Shown in pieces: positions 25,246 to 32,881 of a stretch of DNA of 64,000 bases. Origin of the DNA: an uncultured Bacteroidota bacterium (GTDB lineage Bacteria > Bacteroidota > Bacteroidia > 2-12-FULL-35-15); contig CAINDA010000064.1 of the NCBI GenBank assembly GCA_903847205.1, positions 186,001 through 250,000 of the forward strand, given 5' to 3'. Position 1 is the stretch's first letter; each line of letters starts with the position of its first letter. A program made the position numbers and the translations under genes. The notes under the pieces were generated by a model. It worked only from the letters and a program-made list of their open reading frames with translations, did not search any database and was not told the DNA's origin.

Positions 25246-25836
25246 TTATTTCTGCTCTTCACTTTTCCACCATTCAGCAGCCCAGTTTGTGAATTTATCA
25301 AGGCTTTTATTCTGCATTTTATAAAGTGATTCAATCTGCGTTTCTACGCTGTCTCCAAATTTTTGATTGAAGCTCACTGCCAGACTGGTGTGTTTGTTAT
25401 AGAAACCAAGAATCTCTTTTGTATTATTTATAGTCAATTGATGAGATGCTTCAAAATTTTCATGAATTAATTCAAGCAGTTTTTCAGGATGGTTATTGCT
25501 GGTTTCTTTTATAAGATCAACTAATTTTGTATTAAAATCAATATTCATTTCCATCTGACGTGTGTATGAATTGATAATGCTGTCAAGAGCATCTTCGGCA
25601 AGTTCAACTGATCTCCCGAATGTGTTTTTCATTGTATCAGTTACTGCATCATCAATTTCCTGCCCATTCAATTTTTCTTTTATTGAATCAACAATTTTTT
25701 TATTGGATTCCAATACATCGCCTATGTAGCGGGTATTTGAATCAATCATTTCGCGGATTGTTTCTTTCGACTTGTCGGCAGTGTCTTTGATGCTGCTTTT
25801 AATTTTTTCTGATTTTTCGTTTAAAGCTGTTTTCAT
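25246..25836 (-). CDS. Phasin-like helical protein
   Basis: 196 residues, almost entirely helical with heptad-like spacing and no Pro-rich or signal region. Runs such as DTADKSKETIREMIDSNTRY, EDALDSIINSYTRQMEMNID and NWAAEWWKSEEQK recall phasins (PhaP-type), amphipathic proteins that coat polyhydroxyalkanoate granules. The evidence is compositional and positional rather than a firm family match, and no PHA synthase is in the window. Its promoter region has a perfect -7 box at 25907-25914 and TTAA repeats 11 bp apart, suggesting shared control with the phosphate-related genes. PHA storage is often induced by phosphate shortage, which would agree. Confidence 0.6.
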   Translation of the reverse strand: MKTALNEKSEKIKSSIKDTADKSKETIREMIDSNTRYIGDVLESNKKIVDSIKEKLNGQEIDDAVTDTMKNTFGRSVELAEDALDSIINSYTRQMEMNIDFNTKLVDLIKETSNNHPEKLLELIHENFEASHQLTINNTKEILGFYNKHTSLAVSFNQKFGDSVETQIESLYKMQNKSLDKFTNWAAEWWKSEEQK

Positions 25837-26184
25837 TTTTTTTGATTTTGAGAAGGTTTATATTGTGATAAATGTTTTTTGCGATTTTTAACTGTTCATT
25901 TTTTCACAAAATTATCCTCTTAATGCTAATGCATTATTTTCTAAATATTAAAGAATTATTAAATCCTGCAAAATTTAAAACATTTTAATTAGAAAGATTA
26001 TTTCCAAGTTTTTTCTAAAATCAATATGTTTTTTCATCAATGAATAGGGAAAGAAAAGGATGCTGGGGGATTGCTGATGAATATTGAAACGATTTTTAAA
26101 TAATAATCATGGATGTATAAATGATAAAACAATAGATCACTATTTTATTTGGTTTAAAATTATTTCAACAGTTTCATCTTTCTT
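25837..26184. other. 348-bp region without a gene
   Basis: The left 130 bp hold the promoter and candidate operator of the phasin-like gene. The remainder is AT-rich and shows no supported gene; an open plus-strand stretch from 26084 is the complement of arsC coding sequence further on and has no family resemblance. Confidence 0.6.
25907..25962 (-). promoter_or_regulatory. Promoter and candidate Pho-box-like repeats of the phasin-like gene
   Basis: On the minus strand TTAA begins at 25962 and 25951, exactly 11 bp apart (TTTAATAATTCTTTAATATT). The -7 box TAATTTTG at 25914-25907 is a perfect TAnnTTTG. The last TTAA lies 44 bp before the end of the -7 box, one 11-bp turn further than in the other cases. 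Confidence 0.4.
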
Positions 26185-26604
26185 TTATCTTTTATTGTTC
26201 GCGTTTTCGTTTTCAATTTTTGTAATCAGCTGTTTCACTTTTCGCTCAATCAAATCCCGGATAATAATAAAATTCTTCACAGGAAAATTGCGCGGATCTG
26301 GAATATCCCAATCCTCTCTATGTTTTGCTCTGATGAATGGACATGCATCTCCGCAGCCCATTGTGATCACATAATCCAAATCAACATTTCGGAATTCATC
26401 AACCGTTTTTGATTTATGCAAAGTCAAATCATATCCAATTGTTTTCATAGCTTCAATAGCTTTTGGATTTATAATACCAGAAGGGTTTGAACCAGCACTA
26501 TAGCTATTCACAACTTTTTTTCCATGAATATTTGCAAATGCTTCGGCCATTTGGCTTCGATTTGAATTTTCGATACATACAAATAAAATATTTCTGCTCC
26601 TCAT
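26185..26604 (-). CDS. arsC: Arsenate reductase, LMW-phosphatase (thioredoxin-coupled) type
   Basis: 139 residues. The P-loop FVCIENSNRSQMAEAF near residues 8-23 is the C-x5-R phosphatase motif. TMGCGDACP near 80 provides the two further Cys used in the redox relay of the S. aureus pI258-type enzyme, and DWDIPDPR supplies the catalytic Asp loop. It reduces arsenate to arsenite in the cytosol. The start overlaps the aquaporin stop by four bases, so it is translated with it. ArsC plus an aquaglyceroporin is a known efflux arrangement (aqpS-arsC of Sinorhizobium), in which arsenite leaves passively down its gradient. No arsR or arsB is seen nearby. Confidence 0.93.
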   Translation of the reverse strand: MRSRNILFVCIENSNRSQMAEAFANIHGKKVVNSYSAGSNPSGIINPKAIEAMKTIGYDLTLHKSKTVDEFRNVDLDYVITMGCGDACPFIRAKHREDWDIPDPRNFPVKNFIIIRDLIERKVKQLITKIENENANNKR

Positions 26605-27239
26605 TTCTTTATTATTTTAAAAACAATCACACCAATTAATGCTCCTATAAATGGAGCTGTTAAATATACCCAAAGCGAATGAAGGTTTCCTGATACAATG
26701 GCAGGAGCCAAAGAACGTGCTGGATTCATTGATGCCCCGCAGACAGGGCCGGCAAACATTGCTTCTAATCCAACAACAGAACCTACTGCTATTCCCGCTG
26801 TAATGCTTTTTTCTTTTGCTCCGGTTGAAACATTCATTATAACAAACATTAAAAAGAAAGTGAGAATTATTTCAAGAACAAATGACTGCATATCGGAGCC
26901 CGCAGGTATTGTTGCACCGAGATTAATGTTCTGCGGGAATAAGAATTTCAAACCCAAACTTGCTGCAAATGCGCCTAAAATTTGAAAAAGAATATAAATA
27001 ATGGATTCTTTAAATGCTAACCTTTTGGCGAAAAAAAATCCAAATGTTACTGCAGGATTCAAATGTGCTCCTGAAATATCTCCAATAGCATAAATCATAG
27101 ATAGTACAATTAAACCAAATGTAATGGCTATTCCAATATGAGTTACAGCACCTCCCTGAACTTCATTGATAATTATTGCACCAGTCCCGCAAAATATCAA
27201 AGTAAAAGTTCCGATAAGTTCCGCAAAATATTTATTCAT
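26601..27239 (-). CDS. MIP-family channel (aquaporin/AqpS-like), probably arsenite exit
   Basis: 212 residues with six membrane helices and both half-helix motifs: SGAHLNPAVTFGFFF near 56 and GASMNPARSLAPAIV near 168. The protein is short and lacks the extra loop of GlpF, but so do some arsenite-conducting members. It sits first in a two-gene operon with arsC, coupled by an ATGA overlap. That context rather than selectivity-filter residues is the reason for proposing arsenite conduction; water or glycerol are alternatives. TTAA boxes 22 bp apart (two 11-bp turns) lie just upstream of the start, a weaker match to the other promoters in this region. Confidence 0.88.
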   Translation of the reverse strand: MNKYFAELIGTFTLIFCGTGAIIINEVQGGAVTHIGIAITFGLIVLSMIYAIGDISGAHLNPAVTFGFFFAKRLAFKESIIYILFQILGAFAASLGLKFLFPQNINLGATIPAGSDMQSFVLEIILTFFLMFVIMNVSTGAKEKSITAGIAVGSVVGLEAMFAGPVCGASMNPARSLAPAIVSGNLHSLWVYLTAPFIGALIGVIVFKIIKK

Positions 27240-27644
27240 TGCTGATATGTTTTTTGTTAAAAAAAAATACAGTTTTTTTTAAGGATAAATCCAAATTAAT
27301 AATGCTTGCAATAAAAACAGATTTGAGAATTTTCATCGATTTCTAAAACAATGATTTTAATTTTTTTCCTTTTTTGCAAGATTAATTCCCAAACACCAAT
27401 TAAGTGTTTTCATATTATTAAATAATTGTTAAATAAAATTTTAATTGAAAAAAGAATTGGAAATTTTATTATATGAATCTATCAGTTCCAATTTATTCCA
27501 TAGGAGGGATATATATAGCTTTAAAGCGACAACCATATAAGATATTATACCTTAAATATCCTTAATAATATTTTAATATTCTCTTAAACTTTATTCTCGC
27601 TTAAGATTGCAGTTTTGCACTCGAAAATTTTAAAACCCAAAATC
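27240..27644. other. 405-bp divergent regulatory region
   Basis: This stretch separates the minus-strand aquaporin-arsC operon from the plus-strand TonB receptor. It is very AT-rich with several A and T runs. On the minus strand TTAA begins at 27282 and 27260 (22 bp). On the plus strand a four-copy TTAA array and a -7-like box precede the receptor. No gene or ORF with family resemblance was found. Confidence 0.7.
27552..27617 (+). promoter_or_regulatory. Four-copy TTAA array and -7 box of the TonB receptor gene
   Basis: TTAA begins at 27552, 27562, 27573 and 27584 (spacing 10, 11, 11). CAGTTTTG at 27610-27617 differs from TAnnTTTG by one base and ends 33 bp after the start of the last TTAA. 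This is the longest array in the window. Binding by a PhoB-like regulator is inferred. Confidence 0.45.
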
Positions 27645-30600
27645 ATGAAAAAACTTTATCAACTCGTAATTGCATTATTTTTTATTTTTTCTCAATTTAA
27701 TAAAATTGAAGCTCAGGTAACAAGTTCATCTATTAATGGGAAAATAACCGATGGTAAAGGTGAAACGCTGCCGGGTGTTGCAATTATTGCAATACATGTA
27801 CCCACAGGGTTCAAATATGTTGTTCTGACCGATTTAGATGGGAAATATTTTATCCCAAACATGAATTCAGGCGGACCATATACAGTTAAAACAAGTTTTA
27901 TAGGTTATAAAGAATCTGTAAAAGAAAACATTACTCTCAGCCTTGGTGAAAATCAAAAAATTAATTTTCAACTGCATGAATCCACAACAGATCTTGCTGA
28001 AGTGGTTATTAAGGCAAACTTAGATGACAATAAAACAGGAGCCGGAACAAGAGTAAGCAGTGAACAAATTCAAAGTTTACCCACGCTTTCAAGAAGCATT
28101 ACAGATTTTACAAAGCTGACTCCCCAAAGTTCGAATAACTCTTTTGCGGGCACAAACTTTAGGTATAACAATGTTGCTGTTGATGGAGCTATAAACAATG
28201 ACGCTATTGGATTTAGCCCATCTCTTGGAGGAGTAAGCGGAACATCCAATATGCCGGGAAGCAGCACACGCACAAACCCGATAAGCCTTGATGCTATACA
28301 AGATGTAAGTGTAAGTATTGCTCCCTATGATGTTAAGTTAGGCAATTTTACCGGGGGCAGTATTAATGCAATTACAAAAAGCGGAACAAACCAATTGACA
28401 GCATCAGTATATAGTTTTGGAAGAAGCGCCGCTATAACCGGACCCGATAATGCCGGTGATAAAAGTAAAATGCCAAACAGTTATTCCGACTTTCAAACAG
28501 GCTTCAGCCTAGGACTTCCCATAATTAAAGACAAACTGTTTCTTTTCGCAAATTATGAAAACACAAACAGAACAGAACCTTTATTTTATGGTGCAGATCA
28601 AAACGGTTCGTTTATGACCTCAACCATTGCAAATAGAATTACTGATAGTTTAAAAAGCTCTACGTTTATGCCTAAAAGCGCATACAATCCAACGGGAGTT
28701 TACGATCCTGGAGCCACCGCTGCTTATAATATTTTCTCGAAAAGCAATAAATTTTTTGCCAGAGTGGATTGGAATATAAACAACAGCAACCAACTAAGTA
28801 TTAGAAATAATTATGTAATTTCTTCTTCATCAAATCTTGAGCGTTCAGCCACACAGTTTCAATTCGGGAATTATGATTTTATTCAAAACAACGTTAATAA
28901 TTCGACAGTATTAGAATTAAAAACCCGTCTAAGTCCTAACATTGCCAATAGCTTGATAGGAGGGTTTACAACCATTCATGATTATAGAGATCCGACAGGA
29001 ACCCTGTTTCCTCAAATACAAATTAATAATGTTAATGGAACAGGAACAGTATTATTAGGAAGTAACCGCGAAGCCGGAATTTTTAATATGAAACAGAAAA
29101 CATTTGAGATAACCGACAATATTACCATTTATAAAAGAAAGCAGGTATTTACTTTCGGTACTCATAACGAATTGTATAATATAGGCTATGGTTTTATTAA
29201 TTCATGGAACGGACGAATTGATTATAACAATTTAAATGATTTCTATAATAATGATCCTGCCAGAATAAGGGCTATTTATAACTTAACCGATGATACCAGA
29301 GCAACTAATTATAATAATCCGGTGGCTGCATTTAATGTTTATATGCTCAGCGCCTACGCTCAGGATGAAATAAGTTTACGTGATAATTTAAAAGTTACCG
29401 GAGGTTTAAGGATTGATTATACCGATGTTCCTGCAGCACCAGCAACAAGCAGCTTAGTAACTACTGCTAATATTGATAATAATTATGGAAACACTTATAC
29501 TCATAACCAATTACCTTCTTTAGGAGGTAAAATTTTAGGGCAGCCGCAGTTTTCTCCTCGTTTAGGTTTTAATTGGGATGTTTTATCAAATAAAAAACTG
29601 ATAGTTAGAGGCGGAAGCGGCGTTTTTACAGGAAGAATCCCTTTTGCCTGGCTAGGATATGCATATTACAACAATGGAGTTAATTATGGAGCATTTGATT
29701 ATAAACCCGGAACTCCTGTTAAAATTAACATTCCCACTGATCCTTCTTCTTTCCAAAGTTTTAACACAAACGTTTTATCACAGCCCAACAGAACTGAATT
29801 GGATATAATTGATAAGAATTTTAAGCTTCCGCAGATTTGGAGAAATAATATTGCATTTGATATCATGCTTCCTGGAGATTATAAGCTGACATTAGAAGGA
29901 ATGTATACGCAGACAATCAGCGACGTAATGTTTAAACAAATTAATCTTAAAGATTCTGTTACCTATAATCCTAATGATGTAAATCATCTGCAGCCAATAT
30001 ATATTAAGGGTGGTAACACGGGACAAAGGGTTGATAATAATTTTTCAAGTGTTTACATGATGACCAATACAAACCAAGGCTATCGTTATAGCTTAACCGC
30101 ACAAATTTCAAAACAATATAAATTTGGTTTAAATGTATCGGCTGCCTATAATTACGGCAAATCATACGATATGTCAAATGGCATCAGAAATTCTTATGAG
30201 TCCAATTGGCAGTTAAATCAAGCTTTATCTCCTAATAACCCAGCTTTGGCCTATTCAAACTTCGATATCCGCCATCGTATTGTTGCAACTGCCGGGTATA
30301 AAAAGGAGTGGAATAAAAAGCTGACTTCTTACTTGTCATTTGTTTTCACAGGTCAGTCGGGTACTCCATTTTCATGGACTATGAATAGCAATAAAGTAAC
30401 CAACAACGGTCAGCAGATTGATTTAGCTTATATACCAGCATCGCAAAGCGATATAAATTTAGTTGCTTACAATGATGCTTCCGGCAATGTAGTAACCCCT
30501 CAGCAGCAATGGAGTAATTTAGACAGCTATGTGAACAGTCAAAAAACCTTGAGCGATTCACGTGGCCATTTTACTCAAAGAAATGGGGGAAGAACGCCTT

Positions 30601-30908
30601 GGAACAACAGGCTTGATATGCGTTTTATGCAGGATTTTAACTTTTTCATTAAAGAAAAAAAGCATACAATTCAGCTTACCTGCGATATAATTAACTTTTC
30701 TAACCTGCTGAATAAAACATGGGGTTATGCTTATTTTGTCCCTGACACACAAAATTCTTCGGCATTTTTCGGATTAACTCCTACTGGAACTAAAGGAGCA
30801 AACGGCAATCCGAATTATACTTACACAACACCAACTACAACTCCCTGGTCAATTGATAAATTAAATTCAAGATGGCAGATGCAGATTGGCGCAAGATATA
30901 CTTTCTAG
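27645..30908 (+). CDS. Oar-like TonB-dependent outer-membrane receptor
   Basis: 1087 residues from the ATG at 27645; an upstream TTG at 27615 overlaps the -7 box and is not credible. A signal peptide (MKKLYQLVIALFFIFSQF) ends near 24. A CarboxypepD_reg domain (about 27-110: INGKITDGKGETLPGVAIIA, YFIPNMNSGGPYTVKTSFIG) is followed by a plug domain (about 125-260, with VSSEQIQSLPTLSRSITDFT and SLDAIQDVSVSIAPYDVKLG) and a beta-barrel ending in the aromatic WQMQIGARYTF. The Oar-type plug and barrel differ from SusC, and no SusD lipoprotein follows. It imports an unknown ligand using TonB energy. The array of TTAA repeats in its promoter suggests phosphate-linked control. Confidence 0.88.
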   Translation: MKKLYQLVIALFFIFSQFNKIEAQVTSSSINGKITDGKGETLPGVAIIAIHVPTGFKYVVLTDLDGKYFIPNMNSGGPYTVKTSFIGYKESVKENITLSLGENQKINFQLHESTTDLAEVVIKANLDDNKTGAGTRVSSEQIQSLPTLSRSITDFTKLTPQSSNNSFAGTNFRYNNVAVDGAINNDAIGFSPSLGGVSGTSNMPGSSTRTNPISLDAIQDVSVSIAPYDVKLGNFTGGSINAITKSGTNQLTASVYSFGRSAAITGPDNAGDKSKMPNSYSDFQTGFSLGLPIIKDKLFLFANYENTNRTEPLFYGADQNGSFMTSTIANRITDSLKSSTFMPKSAYNPTGVYDPGATAAYNIFSKSNKFFARVDWNINNSNQLSIRNNYVISSSSNLERSATQFQFGNYDFIQNNVNNSTVLELKTRLSPNIANSLIGGFTTIHDYRDPTGTLFPQIQINNVNGTGTVLLGSNREAGIFNMKQKTFEITDNITIYKRKQVFTFGTHNELYNIGYGFINSWNGRIDYNNLNDFYNNDPARIRAIYNLTDDTRATNYNNPVAAFNVYMLSAYAQDEISLRDNLKVTGGLRIDYTDVPAAPATSSLVTTANIDNNYGNTYTHNQLPSLGGKILGQPQFSPRLGFNWDVLSNKKLIVRGGSGVFTGRIPFAWLGYAYYNNGVNYGAFDYKPGTPVKINIPTDPSSFQSFNTNVLSQPNRTELDIIDKNFKLPQIWRNNIAFDIMLPGDYKLTLEGMYTQTISDVMFKQINLKDSVTYNPNDVNHLQPIYIKGGNTGQRVDNNFSSVYMMTNTNQGYRYSLTAQISKQYKFGLNVSAAYNYGKSYDMSNGIRNSYESNWQLNQALSPNNPALAYSNFDIRHRIVATAGYKKEWNKKLTSYLSFVFTGQSGTPFSWTMNSNKVTNNGQQIDLAYIPASQSDINLVAYNDASGNVVTPQQQWSNLDSYVNSQKTLSDSRGHFTQRNGGRTPWNNRLDMRFMQDFNFFIKEKKHTIQLTCDIINFSNLLNKTWGYAYFVPDTQNSSAFFGLTPTGTKGANGNPNYTYTTPTTTPWSIDKLNSRWQMQIGARYTF

Positions 30909-30992
30909 TTTGTGAAAGCTTCCTCTTTCAAATCTCCATTTTTTCCACCGGATAGATTTTTGATGGAGCTTAATTTTAAAAGAAAATAATTA

Positions 30993-31028
30993 AAATAGAT
31001 GAAGTAAACCTACTTCATCTATTTTTTT
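30993..31028 (+). terminator. Rho-independent terminator after the TonB receptor
   Basis: AAATAGATGAAGTA pairs with TACTTCATCTATTT around a 4-nt loop and runs into seven T residues. It separates the receptor from the response regulator downstream. Confidence 0.85.
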
Positions 31029-31029
31029 G

Positions 31030-31056
31030 TTAATATTAAATTAATCGTGATTTAAC
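31030..31056 (+). promoter_or_regulatory. Triple TTAA repeat upstream of the second response regulator
   Basis: TTAA begins at 31030, 31041 and 31052, exactly 11 bp apart each time (TTAATATTAAATTAATCGTG, then TTTAAC). It starts immediately after the receptor's terminator and ends 52 nt before the chosen start codon. A weak -7-like GAAATTTA lies at the offset seen in the other promoters (31078-31085). Confidence 0.45.
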
Positions 31057-31107
31057 ATTGCGTATATGCATAATAGAGAAATTTACGCTGAATTAAAATT
31101 TAGAATT

Positions 31108-31794
31108 ATGAATAACAGTGAACACAAAATATTATTAGTTGATGATGAGCCGGATATTTTGGAATTCCTTAGTTACAATTTAAAGAAAGAAGGTTATGCT
31201 GTTTTTACTGCCAATAATGGAAAAGAAGCAATAGCTGCAGCCAAAAGGGAAAAACCTGATCTGATTGTTCTGGATGTGATGATGCCGGATATGGATGGTA
31301 TTGAAACCTGCAGGGAGATTCGTGAAATACCTGAATTAAAAGATATAGTAATTGCCTTTTTAACTGCGCGAAGCGAGGATTACTCGCAGATTGCAGGTTT
31401 TGATGTAGGGGCAGATGATTATATTAATAAGCCTATTAAACCCCGCGTTTTAATCAGTCGTATTAAAGCGCTTTTAAGACGCAGCGGAAATTTAGAACCC
31501 AAACATACAGAAACCGAAGATTTAGGTGGAATTAAAATTGACCGCGAACGCTACGTAGTAATTAAAGACGGCATTGATATTAACCTTCCGAAAAAAGAAT
31601 TTGAATTAATTGCTCTGCTTGCTTCAAAGCCTGGGAAAGTGTTTACACGCGATGTGATTTTGGACAAAATTTGGGGAGGCGATGTAATAGTAGGCGACAG
31701 AACCATAGATGTGCATGTCCGTAAACTGCGCGAAAAATTAGGAGAGGATTTAATTAAAACAATAAAAGGCATTGGTTATAAATTTGAATTTTAA
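31108..31794 (+). CDS. OmpR/PhoB-family response regulator
   Basis: 228 residues from the ATG at 31108; the in-frame ATG at 31066 would add 14 residues before the receiver and lies too close to the repeats. The receiver has the full phosphorylation set: LLVDDEPDIL, LIVLDVMMPDMDG, Thr in FLTARSED and Lys in YINKPIK. The winged-helix domain (about 130-228) has LPKKEFELIALLASKPGKVF and RTIDVHVRKLREKLGEDLIK. It resembles KdpE/PhoB-type regulators of Bacteroidota. No histidine kinase is adjacent. Phosphate uptake genes follow 400 nt downstream and the upstream triple repeat suits PhoB autoregulation. Of the two regulators in the window this one looks fully phosphorylatable. Confidence 0.9.
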   Translation: MNNSEHKILLVDDEPDILEFLSYNLKKEGYAVFTANNGKEAIAAAKREKPDLIVLDVMMPDMDGIETCREIREIPELKDIVIAFLTARSEDYSQIAGFDVGADDYINKPIKPRVLISRIKALLRRSGNLEPKHTETEDLGGIKIDRERYVVIKDGIDINLPKKEFELIALLASKPGKVFTRDVILDKIWGGDVIVGDRTIDVHVRKLREKLGEDLIKTIKGIGYKFEF

Positions 31795-32194
31795 AAATAC
31801 TATATATTTTGCTATCACCAAAGCAGACTGCCTTCTGGGTAGAATCTTTAACACCTTCCACTTTCCCGCCATTCAATTTTATGCTCGGGTTGAGGCATTC
31901 CTTTTTGCAAAAACCTCTTCCTCAATAGCTCCTTTTTCGGTAAGATCAGTGGAAAACTTCCGGTTTCATCAAACAGAACCTTTTTTCAAAATAAAAAGCT
32001 CATTGCTGTTAATAATATTTTAACATAAGTATAATTAATAATAAACATGCGATGCTGTTTTTTAGGTAGTTTTGCAACATTAATCCCTTTAAATTCGAAT
32101 CACTAAAAAAATTAATTGTTTTGTTTTTCAGGTTCTCTGGAATATAATCTGCAATAAATTTTGAAACAAATAAATAAATTTAAAATCAATAAAA
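31795..32194. other. 400-bp region: possible gene remnant plus phoU-pit promoter
   Basis: 31800-31990 is less AT-rich than its flanks. On the minus strand it reads as a short open stretch (VLFDETGSFPLILPKKELLR onward, about 45 codons) ending in a stop, with a second coherent stretch in another frame. This could be a decayed gene, but I cannot identify it. The rest holds the candidate operator and promoter of the phosphate genes. Confidence 0.4.
32009..32074 (+). promoter_or_regulatory. Candidate Pho-box-like operator and promoter of phoU-like/pit
   Basis: TTAA begins at 32009 and 32020 (11 bp); the next two 11-bp positions carry degenerate ATAAT and TAAAC. TAGTTTTG at 32067-32074 is a perfect -7 box, ending 32 bp after the last phased position. 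Function inferred. Confidence 0.4.
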
Positions 32195-32839
32195 ATGGCA
32201 TTTAACATCTTTCAATTTTTCCAGCCAAAAGACAAAATATTTTATGTGCTTTTCGAAAAAGCATCTGCTAATGTAGTGGCCATTTCAAAAGCACTTGTAG
32301 AAATGGTAACAACAGTTTCCTTAGACCGCAGAAGAGAATTGATCCGTGAAATTGAGCGTTTAGAACATGTCGGCGACAACATCACTCATGAAACTTTTCA
32401 TGAATTAAGTGCAAATTTTATTACTCCTTTCGACAGAGAAGATATCCACGCTTTAATTTCGGCTATTGACGATATCGCTGATTATGTGCACGGCTCCTCA
32501 AAACGCATTGAGTTATATAAAGTTGAAACCATGACTCCTGCAATTATTAAACTTGCAGAATTAATTGAAAAATCTGCTGATGAATTGTATAATGCAGTAT
32601 GTGAGTTAAAAAACATGAAAAATATTAATAAGATAAAAGAAGCCTGCGTCCGCATAAACAGTATTGAAAATCATGCTGATGATATTTTTGATTCTGCAAT
32701 TGCAAAACTTTTTGAAGAAGAAAAAAATGCTATTGAAATAATAAAAATGAAAGAAGTTCTTTTAGCATTGGAAACAGCAACCGATATGTGTGAAGACGCA
32801 GCAAATGTTATTGAATCCATTTTGGTTAAAAATGCTTAG
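32195..32839 (+). CDS. PhoU-like DUF47 accessory protein of Pit transporter
   Basis: 214 residues, all helical, with the DUF47 pattern: AISKALVEMVTTVSLDRRRE, a metal-binding-type ELSANFITPFDREDIHALIS near 69, IDDIADYVHGSSKRIE near 90, and the C-terminal DMCEDAANVIESILVKNA. These E-x3-D motifs resemble the iron-binding clusters of PhoU. Proteins of this family lie next to Pit phosphate transporters and modulate uptake. Here it precedes pit by 42 nt in one operon. The metal-binding Asp/Glu are intact. It is a soluble, probably inner-membrane-associated protein. Confidence 0.92.
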   Translation: MAFNIFQFFQPKDKIFYVLFEKASANVVAISKALVEMVTTVSLDRRRELIREIERLEHVGDNITHETFHELSANFITPFDREDIHALISAIDDIADYVHGSSKRIELYKVETMTPAIIKLAELIEKSADELYNAVCELKNMKNINKIKEACVRINSIENHADDIFDSAIAKLFEEEKNAIEIIKMKEVLLALETATDMCEDAANVIESILVKNA

Positions 32840-32881
32840 AAAAATCAATAATCGAATATCTATTTTAACCAATTATAGAAA

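Noticed and set aside
27645-30908. SusC of a polysaccharide-utilisation locus
   Set aside because: The plug and N-terminal domain are Oar-like, and no SusD lipoprotein, glycoside hydrolase or ECF sigma/anti-sigma pair follows.
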